DNA from: Psychroserpens luteolus
GTDB lineage: Bacteria; Bacteroidota; Bacteroidia; Flavobacteriales; Flavobacteriaceae
Length of the DNA: 64,000 nt
NCBI RefSeq assembly: GCF_021032705.1
Contig: NZ_JAHVXI010000001.1
Coordinates: forward strand, 310,001-374,000
Direction of reading: 5' to 3'
The notes beneath the pieces are model-generated. The model did no database searches. It was not told the origin of the DNA and was given only the letters and a program-made list of their open reading frames with translations. Each line of letters begins with the position of its first letter. Position 1 is the first letter of the stretch. Of this stretch, positions 51,069 through 60,338 are shown piece after piece. The position numbers and the translations under genes are program-made.

Positions 51069-52205
51069 TTATTTCTTTACTGCTGAACATCCAGCCATGG
51101 TCGTTATTTTAATTGCTTCTGTTGGTGGTAAATTATCATTACGTCTCACCACTTCTTCTACGACATTTTGAGTTAATTTTTCAAAAGCTTGTTCTAAAGG
51201 TGTTGCCGTTTGCAATGCTGCTGGTCGACCAACATCTCCAGCTTCTCGAATACTTTGCACAAGTGGTAACTCTCCTAGAAAACGTACTTTTAAATCCTCG
51301 GCAAGGTTTTGAGCGCCTTCTTTTCCGAAAATATAATATTTGTTATCTGGAAGTTCTTCTGGTGTGAAATAAGCCATATTTTCTATAATACCTAACACAG
51401 GAACATTGATACTTTCTTGTTGAAACATTGCTACTCCTTTTTTAGCATCTGCTAAAGCAACATTTTGAGGTGTACTGACAACAACAGCTCCTGTTATTGG
51501 AAGCGATTGCATAATACTTAAATGAATGTCTCCTGTTCCTGGAGGCAAATCCAATAACATAAAGTCAAGCTCTCCCCATGCGGCATCAAAGATCATTTGA
51601 TTTAATGCTTTTGCTGCCATTGGTCCTCTCCAAACTACTGCTTGATCTGGTTTTGTAAAGAATCCGATAGATAACATCTTAACACCATAATTCTCAACAG
51701 GTCTCATTTTTGACTTACCGTCTATATTAACAGCCAAAGGTCGTTCTAATTCAACATCAAACATAATAGGCATCGAAGGGCCATAAATATCGGCATCTAA
51801 AACACCAACCTTAAATCCCATTTTTGCTAAGGTAACTGCAAGGTTTGCTGTAACCGTAGACTTCCCTACTCCTCCTTTTCCAGAGGCAACAGCTATAATA
51901 TTTTTAATGCCTGGAATGGCTTTTCCTTTTATCACGTTAGGCGCTGACTGGGTTGGTGCATCTACTTTTACATTAACTGTGATCTTCGCCTTTTCATATA
52001 CGATATCATGAATTGTTTTCATGATTTCAACTTCGGTTTTCTTTTTGGCTTGTAAACTAGGATTGGTTATGGTGATATCTACAATAACTTCATCTGCAAA
52101 AGTAACAACATTCGTAACTGCGCCACTCTCTACCATATTCTGTCCTTCTCCAGGTGCTGAAATTGTTTCGAGTGCTTTAAGTATATCTTGTTTATTTAAT
52201 TTCAT
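51069..52205 (-). CDS. Mrp/NBP35-family ATP-binding protein
   Basis: A 378-residue P-loop ATPase. Residues 5-85 are a DUF59/MIP18-type domain, residues 100-360 the Mrp/ApbC ATPase with the deviant Walker A motif SGKGGVGKST (108-117) and Asp-rich VLDADIYGPSMP. The C-terminus ends MAGCSAVKK. It loads or carries Fe-S clusters, in line with the coupled Nfu gene. Confidence 0.92.
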   Translation of the reverse strand: MKLNKQDILKALETISAPGEGQNMVESGAVTNVVTFADEVIVDITITNPSLQAKKKTEVEIMKTIHDIVYEKAKITVNVKVDAPTQSAPNVIKGKAIPGIKNIIAVASGKGGVGKSTVTANLAVTLAKMGFKVGVLDADIYGPSMPIMFDVELERPLAVNIDGKSKMRPVENYGVKMLSIGFFTKPDQAVVWRGPMAAKALNQMIFDAAWGELDFMLLDLPPGTGDIHLSIMQSLPITGAVVVSTPQNVALADAKKGVAMFQQESINVPVLGIIENMAYFTPEELPDNKYYIFGKEGAQNLAEDLKVRFLGELPLVQSIREAGDVGRPAALQTATPLEQAFEKLTQNVVEEVVRRNDNLPPTEAIKITTMAGCSAVKK

Positions 52206-52373
52206 AGTAACTTCTAAAAACTAAAATTCTTATTTATTAAGAATCATTCTAAAATGCAAATATACTTAATAAAGCTTGAAGATTAAAGCCTTAACATTGC
52301 TATTTCTTATGGTAGAATTTGGGTTTGTTATAGGTTGTACTATACAATTTCAAAAGCCTTTATAAAAGACGAA

Positions 52374-52703
52374 TTACAATTCTTTAGCTGGATCCCAAAA
52401 CACCTTGTCTAAATCTTGAATTTGGTTATCAATAACTGATATACCTTCACTTTCAAGAAGCTGTTGCATAAGGTTAGTTCCATCAAAATGGTGTTTTCCT
52501 GTTAGCAATCCTTTTCGGTTCACAACGCGGTGTGCTGGAACGTCCTTACCTCCAGACCCATTCATAGCGTAACCAACCATTCGCGCACTTCGTTTTGCAC
52601 CTAAATAATTGGCAATGGCTCCATAACTCGTTACTCTACCATAGGGAATTAATCGTGCAACATCATAAACTTTATCAAAGAAATTAAGTGTTTCTGGTTT
52701 CAT
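52374..52703 (-). CDS. alkyltransferase-like protein (ATL) of the MGMT family
   Basis: A 109-residue protein with the O6-alkylguanine-DNA alkyltransferase helix-turn-helix and active-site segment. In true alkyltransferases the motif is PCHRV; here residues 56-60 read P-A-H-R-V, so the acceptor cysteine is replaced by Ala57. Such ATL proteins bind alkylated DNA without repairing it and hand the lesion to nucleotide excision repair. The rest is normal: GRVTSYGAIANYLG and VNRKGLLTGKHHF. The gene follows a LysE-type exporter gene on the same strand. Confidence 0.9.
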   Translation of the reverse strand: MKPETLNFFDKVYDVARLIPYGRVTSYGAIANYLGAKRSARMVGYAMNGSGGKDVPAHRVVNRKGLLTGKHHFDGTNLMQQLLESEGISVIDNQIQDLDKVFWDPAKEL

Positions 52704-52719
52704 GGCTTATCTTTCTTTT

Positions 52720-53349
52720 TTATAAATCCATTATAATATTTATCAATGTCACTCCTGCAACAATTCCTGTAATAGCTCCGATGAGATAGTTCATATTTCT
52801 TTGTGAGGTAAATGCTTTATCCTTAATCTTATCAAAAAAGAAAATATATACATAAAGCATTACAAAAGTTCCCATAGATGCTCCAGAACAATAGGTAATA
52901 ATACTTGTTGTATCAAAAGCAAACCATCCAAAAGTTGCAATGGTTATTGTCATATATGCCTGATAAGGAATTGGAAACACATTAATAGCAGAAAGAAACA
53001 TCCCTTGAAAAAAACGACTATGGCTACTCTTTGTATGCTGTTCTATATCTGGCTTTGTAGACGCTTTAGCTAATAATAAAAAATATATAGTAATTAAAAC
53101 GAAAATTACAAAAGCGACACGTTGTAAAATTTCAACTACATAAGGGTGATTACTAAGATAACGTGCCAACATTGCAGCGATATAGGTTTGCAAAAATACA
53201 ATTAAGCACACACCAATAGAAAACGCAACACCTCTACTAGAACCTTCTTTAAGGCTTACTTTTGCTGCTGTCATATTTAGTAAACCAGGAGGGATAACTC
53301 CAACAAGTGCAATAATTAATCCTAGAAAAAAAATGACAGTAATATTCAA
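52720..53349 (-). CDS. LysE-family transporter
   Basis: A 209-residue membrane protein with six hydrophobic segments, of the LysE/RhtB export family. The opening LGLIIALVGVIPPGLLNMTAAKVSLKEGSSRGVAFSIG is typical. Members export amino acids or related small molecules; the substrate cannot be read from sequence. It starts 2 bp after the trmB stop and is followed by the ATL gene. Confidence 0.85.
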   Translation of the reverse strand: MNITVIFFLGLIIALVGVIPPGLLNMTAAKVSLKEGSSRGVAFSIGVCLIVFLQTYIAAMLARYLSNHPYVVEILQRVAFVIFVLITIYFLLLAKASTKPDIEQHTKSSHSRFFQGMFLSAINVFPIPYQAYMTITIATFGWFAFDTTSIITYCSGASMGTFVMLYVYIFFFDKIKDKAFTSQRNMNYLIGAITGIVAGVTLINIIMDL

Positions 53350-53351
53350 AT

Positions 53352-54026
53352 CTATTTAATTTTGAACCTAATATACGTAATTGGTTTGTTTTGTTCCAGA
53401 TATTGGGATTCGTAGTAGGTTTGAATACTTGTTACTTCTTCAGGGCTTCCCTCTTGTTTGTAAACATTATGGTTGGCATACAAAACCTCATGACCTTCTC
53501 CGTGAAGAAGCCCAAGTGTGTAACCATGCATAAATTCGCTATCAGTTTTTAAATTAACAACACCATCTGGTTTTAAAATGGTTTTGTAGCGTTTTAAAAA
53601 CTCAGAATTGGTCATTCTATGTTTGGTACGTTTGTATTTTATTTGTGGATCGGGGAATGTAATCCAAATTTCATCGACTTCATCTTTTGCAAAGGCATAG
53701 TCTACTAATTCTATTTGTGTACGTAAAAATGCAACATTAGGTATATTTTCTTCTAAAGCTGTTTTAGCACCTCTCCAAAAGCGAGCACCTTTAATATCGA
53801 TACCAATGAAATTTTTATTTGGAAATTTCTTTGCCAGTTCTACTGAATACTCTCCACGACCACAGCCTAGCTCAAGAACTAAAGGGTTGTCATTTTTAAA
53901 CACAGTGGTATTCCAATGTCCTTTAAGATTATAGTTGTCGCTAACGAGTTCGTCTCGTTTAGGCTGAAACACATTGTTAAAGGTTTCATTTTCTTTAAAT
54001 CGTTTGAGTTTATTTTTGCTTCCCAC
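53352..54026 (-). CDS. trmB: tRNA (guanine-N7-)-methyltransferase
   Basis: A 224-residue SAM enzyme that methylates G46 of tRNA. The conserved parts are LVLELGCGRGEYSVELAKKFPNKNFIGIDIKGARFW, VDEIWITFPDPQIKYKRTKHRMTN, and the tail. Start MGSKNKLKRFKENETF is typical for Bacteroidetes TrmB. It is the first gene of a unit with LysE and ATL. Confidence 0.94.
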   Translation of the reverse strand: MGSKNKLKRFKENETFNNVFQPKRDELVSDNYNLKGHWNTTVFKNDNPLVLELGCGRGEYSVELAKKFPNKNFIGIDIKGARFWRGAKTALEENIPNVAFLRTQIELVDYAFAKDEVDEIWITFPDPQIKYKRTKHRMTNSEFLKRYKTILKPDGVVNLKTDSEFMHGYTLGLLHGEGHEVLYANHNVYKQEGSPEEVTSIQTYYESQYLEQNKPITYIRFKIK

Positions 54027-54093
54027 TTTTAAAAATTAACAATTTCTTATTTTTACTAATCACGCCGTAAAATTAAGGAAACATTTTAAGCTT

Positions 54094-54101
54094 TAACTTT
54101 G
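54094..54101 (+). promoter_or_regulatory. -7 element giving a nearly leaderless transcript
   Basis: TAACTTTG matches TAnnTTTG exactly. The start codon is six bases later, so transcription from this box would begin at or next to the ATG. Confidence 0.4.
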
Positions 54102-54107
54102 TTTTTA

Positions 54108-55169
54108 ATGAATTTGAAAAAACGAATACTCATAGCGCCTTTAAATTGGGGATTAGGTCATGCAACCAGATGTATTCCTATTATTAATGCTTTAATTACT
54201 CATAACTATGAGCCTATTATTGCAAGTGACGGTAATGCACTTTCATTATTAAAGAAGGAGTTTCCTGATTTAAAAGCCATTACATTGCCTTCATATGATA
54301 TTACATACCCAAAAAAAGGACAGCACTTTAAGCTTAAACTATTACAGAGTTCTCCAAAACTAATGAAAGCTATTAAAGCTGAAAAAAAAGCGACTAATAC
54401 TATTATAGAAGATTATAATATAGATGGTGTTATCTCTGATAACCGTTTAGGGGTTCACAATAAAAATGTACCATGTGTGTTTATGACGCATCAACTCCAA
54501 GTATTAAGTGGAAGTACAACCTGGTTAAGCACTAAACTCCACCAAAAAATAATTCAGCGTTTTCATGAATGTTGGGTGCCAGATAATTTGGGTGATATTA
54601 ATCTTAGTGGTGTTTTGGGACACACCAATATGCATGAAATGCCGATTAAATATATTGGTCCGTTAAGTCGTTTTAAAAAAGAGACATTAGATATTAAGTA
54701 TGATGTTATGGTTTTACTTTCTGGACCAGAACCTCAGCGTACATTATTGGAGGATAAGCTCTTAGATGCTTTTAAACATTTTAATGGCAAGGTAATTTTT
54801 ATACGAGGTATCATTGAGAATGAACAGTATATTTCTGAAGACAGCCATATGACGATCTACAACTTTATGATTTCTGATGCTCTTGGTAAAGCTATAAATG
54901 AAAGTGACCTTGTTGTATGCCGTTCAGGATATACATCGATAATGGATTTGACCAAATTAAGTAAAAAAGCCTTTTTTATACCAACTCCAGGTCAATTTGA
55001 ACAAGAATATCTAGCTAAACGACTAACAGATCTTGGTTACACTGCGAGTTGCACGCAAGACGATTTTAACATCGAAAAATTAAACTCTATTTCAGAATAT
55101 AAAGGTTTGAACGCCATGGATTATGAAGTGAATTATAAAAAATTATTTAGCCTTTTCGAGAGTGAATGA
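54108..55169 (+). CDS. MurG-like glycosyltransferase
   Basis: A 353-residue GT-B glycosyltransferase. It begins KRILIAPLNWGLGHATRCIPIINALI, and the C-terminal donor-binding half has DLVVCRSGYTSIMDLTKLSKKAFFIPTPGQFEQEYLA, the E-x7-QxE-like pattern of MurG and monogalactosyldiacylglycerol synthase relatives. It may transfer a sugar to a lipid carrier. A TTG at 54099 is a possible but unlikely start. Its last 27 bases overlap the 3' end of the histidine-kinase gene. Confidence 0.82.
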   Translation: MNLKKRILIAPLNWGLGHATRCIPIINALITHNYEPIIASDGNALSLLKKEFPDLKAITLPSYDITYPKKGQHFKLKLLQSSPKLMKAIKAEKKATNTIIEDYNIDGVISDNRLGVHNKNVPCVFMTHQLQVLSGSTTWLSTKLHQKIIQRFHECWVPDNLGDINLSGVLGHTNMHEMPIKYIGPLSRFKKETLDIKYDVMVLLSGPEPQRTLLEDKLLDAFKHFNGKVIFIRGIIENEQYISEDSHMTIYNFMISDALGKAINESDLVVCRSGYTSIMDLTKLSKKAFFIPTPGQFEQEYLAKRLTDLGYTASCTQDDFNIEKLNSISEYKGLNAMDYEVNYKKLFSLFESE

Positions 55170-56186
55170 GAATTCACTACCAACACCAACTTCACTTTCA
55201 ACATAGATTTTTTCATCATGGGCTTCGATAATATGCTTTACAATAGAAAGTCCTAAACCAGAACCGCCTTCTTTACGAGAACCACTTTTGTCTACTCTAA
55301 AAAAGCGTTCGAATAAACGAGGAATATTAATTTGAGAAATCCCTTCACCATTATCTGTAACCCTAACGATGACCTTATTTTTAATGAGGTTCTCTATACT
55401 TATTTCTGTTGTCCCTTTTTCTTTTCCGTATTTAATAGAATTCACAATAAGATTTGAAAGCACTTGTTGAATTCGGTCTTTATCAGCAGACACGAGAATA
55501 GGTTCATTATAATCAATATCGAACATCAATGATATTTTCTTTTTGGCTGCCTTCATTTCAAGAAGTTCAAATATGCCTTCTACCAATTCTACAATATCAA
55601 AAGTTTCAATATCTAGTCTTAAATCACCAACTTCTAATTTGGTAATCATGTCTAAATCTTTTACAATATATATAAGACGTTCTAGCCCTTTGCTTGCTCT
55701 ATTCAAATATTTTTCGCTAACATTTTTATCATCAATAGCGCCATCTAATAAAGTGAGTAAATAGCCTTGAACCGTAAATAATGGTGTTTTTAATTCGTGC
55801 GAAACATTACCTAAAAATTCTTTGCGGTACTCCTCCCTAACTTTAAGTGTTTCAATTTCTAATTTTTTATCTCGAGCGTACTTATCAATTTCTTCGGTAA
55901 GTGTCGCCATATCTGTAGTTATAGGTTGCTTACGTAAAGATGTTGACTCTAAAAGTGTTAGATCATCATAGATTTTTTTGACACGTCTATAAATAAAGCG
56001 CTCAACTCTATATTGAATCACAATAAAGGACAAAACATAAGTAAATACTGCAAAAGATATTAAGTAGAGTATATCAATAGAGTGCAACAAATACAAAAAA
56101 ACACTCGATAAGAGCGTCAAAAAAAATGTAATATACAAGGACGTTTTAAAGGCAAACTTGTACGTTTTTTTTAATTTGTTCTGCAT
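55143..56186 (-). CDS. PhoR-like sensor histidine kinase
   Basis: A 347-residue kinase with two N-terminal membrane helices (about 14-35 and 38-58) and no large periplasmic domain. His130 in FLGNVSHELKTPL is the phospho-acceptor, followed by the ATPase domain (N box VLSNLIVNSIKYG, G boxes DNGEGIS and GSGLGLSIVKHII). The response regulator gene overlaps its start by one base. The short membrane part suggests that it senses the membrane or a partner protein. Confidence 0.92.
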   Translation of the reverse strand: MQNKLKKTYKFAFKTSLYITFFLTLLSSVFLYLLHSIDILYLISFAVFTYVLSFIVIQYRVERFIYRRVKKIYDDLTLLESTSLRKQPITTDMATLTEEIDKYARDKKLEIETLKVREEYRKEFLGNVSHELKTPLFTVQGYLLTLLDGAIDDKNVSEKYLNRASKGLERLIYIVKDLDMITKLEVGDLRLDIETFDIVELVEGIFELLEMKAAKKKISLMFDIDYNEPILVSADKDRIQQVLSNLIVNSIKYGKEKGTTEISIENLIKNKVIVRVTDNGEGISQINIPRLFERFFRVDKSGSRKEGGSGLGLSIVKHIIEAHDEKIYVESEVGVGSEFSFTLEKAK

Positions 56187-56869
56187 TAGTCTACAAACTT
56201 ATACCCAACACCTTTTATAGTTTTAAACTTTTCATCACCAATTTTTTCTCGTAGTTTTCTAATATGTACATCAATGGTACGACCACCAACTACGACCTCA
56301 TTTCCCCATACTTTGTCAAGTATTTCTTCTCGTTTAAAAACTTTGTTAGGTTTTGTTGCCAACAAAGATAATAATTCAAACTCTTTTCTTGGTAAGACTA
56401 ATTCTTCACCTTTTATAGTGATTTTATATTCTTCTCTATTGATGGTGAGGTCTCCAATTTTTAAGACGTCCTCAACTTTTTCTTCATTTTTAAGGCGTCT
56501 TAACAGTGCTTTTACTTTGCTCACTAAAACTTTAGGTTTGATAGGTTTAGTGATATAGTCATCTGCGCCAGCATCAAAACCAGCCATTTGAGAATAATCT
56601 TCACCTCGAGCCGTTAGAAATGTGATAATTGTTTCACTCAACTCCGGGATTTTTCTAATCTGCTCACAAGCTTCAATACCATCCATTTCTGGCATCATTA
56701 CATCAAGAATGATTAATTGTGGTTTTTCTTTTTTTGCTTTTTTTACAGCTTGAACGCCATTTTCAGCTGTAATAATTTGATAGCCTTGAGACGATAAATT
56801 ATAACCAACAATTTCTAAAATATCTGGTTCATCATCAACTAACAAGATTTTAATATCTCTTTTTTTCAT
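56186..56869 (-). CDS. PhoB/OmpR-type response regulator
   Basis: A 227-residue regulator starting at the ATG at 56869 (MKKRDIKILLVDDEPDI); an earlier frame adds 15 residues without support. The receiver has Asp11-Asp12 and the phospho-acceptor Asp56 in LIILDVMMPEMDG, and the winged-helix domain ends with GGRTIDVHIRKLREKIG...IKGVGYKF. It is coupled to the kinase gene (1-bp overlap). The Pho regulon is not proven. Confidence 0.92.
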   Translation of the reverse strand: MKKRDIKILLVDDEPDILEIVGYNLSSQGYQIITAENGVQAVKKAKKEKPQLIILDVMMPEMDGIEACEQIRKIPELSETIITFLTARGEDYSQMAGFDAGADDYITKPIKPKVLVSKVKALLRRLKNEEKVEDVLKIGDLTINREEYKITIKGEELVLPRKEFELLSLLATKPNKVFKREEILDKVWGNEVVVGGRTIDVHIRKLREKIGDEKFKTIKGVGYKFVD

Positions 56870-57214
56870 TGTTATAGTGAAAACTTTGTGATGTAAATAT
56901 ACTACTAATAACAAAAAATTATACTAAACCATAAATTGATAACATTAAGTTAACCTTGCTAAATAAACCTAGCATTTCTATGCATTAAACTAAAATGATC
57001 AAGCAATAGTGCATTACATTTGAAATTTAAATAACATCCTACTCCAAAAATTTAACGATTATATTATTTGACTGCATTTTAGTTACTTAAATAAAACGTT
57101 ATTCAATTGTTAAATGGTCATATAGCTTGTCAATTATTCGTTTAAACTGCAAATTCTGCTTATATTTGTTTGCTATTTTTTCAAATACTTAACTTTTTAA
57201 CAAACAAAATAATT
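56870..57214. other. 345-bp intergenic region without a gene
   Basis: No open frame or RNA found. A -7 box, TATATTTG (57161-57168), lies 46 bp before the start of the secreted protein gene, matching TAnnTTTG. A TAAATATA (minus-strand TATATTTA, 56894-56901) could be the -7 box of the response regulator. Confidence 0.45.
57161..57168 (+). promoter_or_regulatory. -7 element of the type IX cargo gene
   Basis: TATATTTG, consensus TAnnTTTG, with TTTA 16 bp upstream as a weak -33 element. Confidence 0.45.
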
Positions 57215-59260
57215 ATGAAAAAACTTTACTTTTTATGTTTAACACTATTAATAACCTCGTTATCTTTTGGGCAGGACTTGGTAATTACTGGAATTATTGA
57301 CGGCCCATTGCCTGGTGGTTTTCCTAAAGGAATTGAATTATATGTAGTTAATGATATTGCAGATTTAAGTGTTTACGGACTAGAAAGAGCTGGAAATGGT
57401 GGAGCATCAACTGGCACTCAATCTTACACATTCCCTGCTGATAGTTATACAGCTGGAGATTTTATTTATATCTCTCCTGAAACACCTTCTTTTAATCAAT
57501 ATCTTGGAATTAACCCAACTTATGAGGTTACAGGTGGTGAACTTAATAATAATGGTGATGATGTAGTTCTATTATATGCTAATGGATCTGTTAGTGACGC
57601 TATTGGTGTTGCTGGAGTTGATGGTACAGGTGAACCATGGGAATATCTTGATGGTTGGGCTTATAGAGTAGACGGATTTGGACCTAATGCAACATTTGAT
57701 GTTGCAGAATGGACATTTAGTGGACCTAACGCTTTAGATGGTTGTGACCTAGCAGACGACTCAGGTACTAATGCAGGTTGTGCTTCGGTATTTCCTTTAG
57801 GAACTTACTCTCCAATGGTAAATACAAATCCAACCGTTACGATTACATCTCCTACAGATTTTGAAGTACTTCCTTCTGGAACTACTACGGTTGATGTGGT
57901 TTTTACAATTGCAAATGCTCCAGGCGCAACAGTAGATATTACTGTTATTAAAAATGGAGGAACGCCTGCAGTAACAAATAATGCAACTAGTCCATTTCAA
58001 ATCGTTGGTGCTGCTGATGGTGATACTTACGAAGTTACAGCAGAGTTAGTAGATGGTAGTGTTTTAGATTTCGAAACTATCGATTTTAGCATTGCTTACC
58101 CATGTGATTTACAAGTTGGAACAATTACTGAGACTTGTGATGCAATTAATCCTGGACCAGGAGACACATACAATGTCACAATAGATTATACAGGCGGAGG
58201 AACATCAACTTATACTATTGACACTGGAGGAGTTGGAACCGTTGCTGGTGATAATCCTAATAGTGTTGCTGCAGGTACAATTACAATTGTTGGCGTTGCT
58301 GAAGGTACTGATTTTATAGTGACGTTTACAGGTGACGCTGCAAATAGCAGTTGTGATTTTACTAGAAACGTCAATAGCCCTAATTGCGATCCTCAATTAG
58401 TATTACCAATTACTGAGAATTTTGATTATGCTGACGGAAGTTTAGTTGGGAATAGTGATTGGGCAAGCCATGGTGGAAACGCAGGTGATTTATTAGTTGT
58501 TTCTGGTCAAGCAGTAGTTCAACACGGAACACCAAGTGAAGATGCTAACTTACCTTTTACTTCAGTTTCTGGAGACCTTTATTATGCATTTGATATGATT
58601 GTTCCAGATCTTGGAGCTCCTTATAGTGGAACAGATTTCGAATATTTTGCTCACTTTAAAAATGATGCTTTTGGTTTTAAGGCACAACTAGATATTGTTG
58701 TTCCTACAGGTGCAGGAGATTATACTCTTGGTATTTCTAGTGATGCTAATACTGCAGATGCAACTTGGGCTACAGATTTATTATATGATACTACATATCG
58801 TGTAACTGTAAGGTATAACCAAGATACAAACATCGCTGAGCTTTGGGTTGATGCAACTTCAGAAAGTGATCCATCTATTTTAGGTGCTGACGAAGCAGAT
58901 CCAGGTGATACTGTTGCTTCTTTTGCTTTTAGACAATCTGATTCTGCTCAAAACGAATCGATTTTAGTAGATAATTTAAGAATCGCACAAACATTTGATC
59001 AAACCACTTTATCTAATGAAGAGTTTGCTGTAAATAACTTTAAAGTATACCCTAACCCAACATCAACCGGGTTTGTGAATATTATAAGTAACAATAGTGA
59101 TGCTATTTCTGTTGCTGTTTATGATATACTAGGGAAGCAAGTGATTAACACAGCTTTAAATAATGATCGTTTAGATGTATCTGCATTAAATGCAGGAGTT
59201 TACATTTTAAAGATTTCTCAAAATAATGCTTCGGTAACTAAAAAGTTAGTGATCAAGTAA
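57215..59260 (+). CDS. secreted protein with type IX secretion sorting domain
   Basis: A 681-residue secreted protein started at the ATG at 57215 (MKKLYFLCLTLLITSLSFGQ, signal peptide); a 15-codon longer frame is unlikely. Residues 20-195 form a lamin-tail-like domain (DLVITGIIDGPLPGGFPKGIELYV, SYTFPADSYTAGDFIYIS). Two Ig/PKD-like modules follow (about 205-400), a lectin-like beta sandwich (about 405-600) and the C-terminal sorting domain (about 610-681: FKVYPNPTSTGFVNI, SVAVYDILGKQV, LDVSALNAGVYILKI, KKLVIK). It is exported through type IX secretion and left at the surface or released. The role of the lamin-tail part, known from nucleases and others, is open. Confidence 0.9.
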   Translation: MKKLYFLCLTLLITSLSFGQDLVITGIIDGPLPGGFPKGIELYVVNDIADLSVYGLERAGNGGASTGTQSYTFPADSYTAGDFIYISPETPSFNQYLGINPTYEVTGGELNNNGDDVVLLYANGSVSDAIGVAGVDGTGEPWEYLDGWAYRVDGFGPNATFDVAEWTFSGPNALDGCDLADDSGTNAGCASVFPLGTYSPMVNTNPTVTITSPTDFEVLPSGTTTVDVVFTIANAPGATVDITVIKNGGTPAVTNNATSPFQIVGAADGDTYEVTAELVDGSVLDFETIDFSIAYPCDLQVGTITETCDAINPGPGDTYNVTIDYTGGGTSTYTIDTGGVGTVAGDNPNSVAAGTITIVGVAEGTDFIVTFTGDAANSSCDFTRNVNSPNCDPQLVLPITENFDYADGSLVGNSDWASHGGNAGDLLVVSGQAVVQHGTPSEDANLPFTSVSGDLYYAFDMIVPDLGAPYSGTDFEYFAHFKNDAFGFKAQLDIVVPTGAGDYTLGISSDANTADATWATDLLYDTTYRVTVRYNQDTNIAELWVDATSESDPSILGADEADPGDTVASFAFRQSDSAQNESILVDNLRIAQTFDQTTLSNEEFAVNNFKVYPNPTSTGFVNIISNNSDAISVAVYDILGKQVINTALNNDRLDVSALNAGVYILKISQNNASVTKKLVIK

Positions 59261-59281
59261 TTCGTTATAATAAATAACTAT

Positions 59282-59316
59282 AAAAGCGTCTCAGTAATTT
59301 TGAGGCGCTTTTTTTA
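59282..59316 (+). terminator. terminator after the type IX cargo gene
   Basis: Arms AGCGTCTCA (59285-59293) and TGAGGCGCT (59301-59309) with one G-T pair, followed by TTTTTTTA. Confidence 0.8.
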
Positions 59317-59327
59317 TTTTTGCACTA

Positions 59328-60308
59328 ATGATAAACACAAACGCTATTTTTTCTATTTCTTCGGAAAAAGAATTCTCTACATTGGCATTAGATATTTTTA
59401 AATTTCAGTTTGAAAATAATCCTGTGTATCGTTCGTTTTGTGATTTATTATACACGCATCCAAGTGATGTAAAACAGATTGAAGACATCCCGTTTTTACC
59501 AATTCAGTTTTTTAAAAGTCATCACATATTAAGTTCTAAAGCTCAAATTCAAGATACATTTTCTAGCAGTGGAACTACGGGCTCTACAACCAGTAAACAC
59601 TATGTAACTGATTTATCAATTTATGAGCAAAGCTTTCGTAAGGGATTTGAGGAATTCTACGGCGCTATTAAAGATTATGTTATTCTAGCCTTACTACCTA
59701 ATTATTTAGAACGCAAAGGGTCGTCATTGATCTATATGGTCAACGATATGATACAACACTCTAATCACCCTGAAAGCGGATTCTATCTTAATAATATTAA
59801 TGACCTTAAACAGCAATTAATCACTTTAGATACTCAAGGAAAGAAGATATTACTTATTGGTGTTTCCTTTGCCTTATTGGATCTAGTAGAACAATACCAG
59901 TTTAAGTTAAAAAACACCATCGTTATGGAAACTGGAGGTATGAAAGGCCGTCGTAAAGAATTAGTTCGTGACGAATTACATGCGTATTTAAAATCTGGTT
60001 TTGGAGTGTCCAAAATTCATAGCGAATATGGCATGACAGAACTTTTAAGTCAGGCCTATTCATTAGGTGATGGTCGTTTTAAATGCCCAAACTGGATGCG
60101 AGTTTTAACCAGAGATCCCGAAGATGCTCTAACACTTCAAAATATAAACAAAACAGGTGGTATTAATGTCATTGACTTAGCAAATATCAATTCGTGTTCG
60201 TTTATAGCCACACAAGATTTAGGTCGTACTTATAAAGATCATAGTTTTGAAATTATTGGTCGCTTTGATTCTAGTGATATTAGAGGCTGCAATTTGATGG
60301 TCTTGTAA
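59328..60308 (+). CDS. LuxE-like acyl-protein synthetase/acyltransferase
   Basis: A 326-residue member of the LuxE family in the adenylate-forming (ANL) superfamily. The AMP-binding loop reads FSSSGTTGSTTSKH, and the C-terminal part has EYGMTELLSQAYS and DLGRTYKDHSFEIIGRFD. In luminous bacteria LuxE activates fatty acids for LuxC; stand-alone forms in Bacteroidetes have unknown acids. No luxC or luxAB is present. A TATTTTTG (59315-59322) lies 5 bp before the start, but overlaps the preceding terminator. Confidence 0.82.
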   Translation: MINTNAIFSISSEKEFSTLALDIFKFQFENNPVYRSFCDLLYTHPSDVKQIEDIPFLPIQFFKSHHILSSKAQIQDTFSSSGTTGSTTSKHYVTDLSIYEQSFRKGFEEFYGAIKDYVILALLPNYLERKGSSLIYMVNDMIQHSNHPESGFYLNNINDLKQQLITLDTQGKKILLIGVSFALLDLVEQYQFKLKNTIVMETGGMKGRRKELVRDELHAYLKSGFGVSKIHSEYGMTELLSQAYSLGDGRFKCPNWMRVLTRDPEDALTLQNINKTGGINVIDLANINSCSFIATQDLGRTYKDHSFEIIGRFDSSDIRGCNLMVL

Positions 60309-60338
60309 AGTTTGTAGTTTTCTGCCGACTACAAGCAA

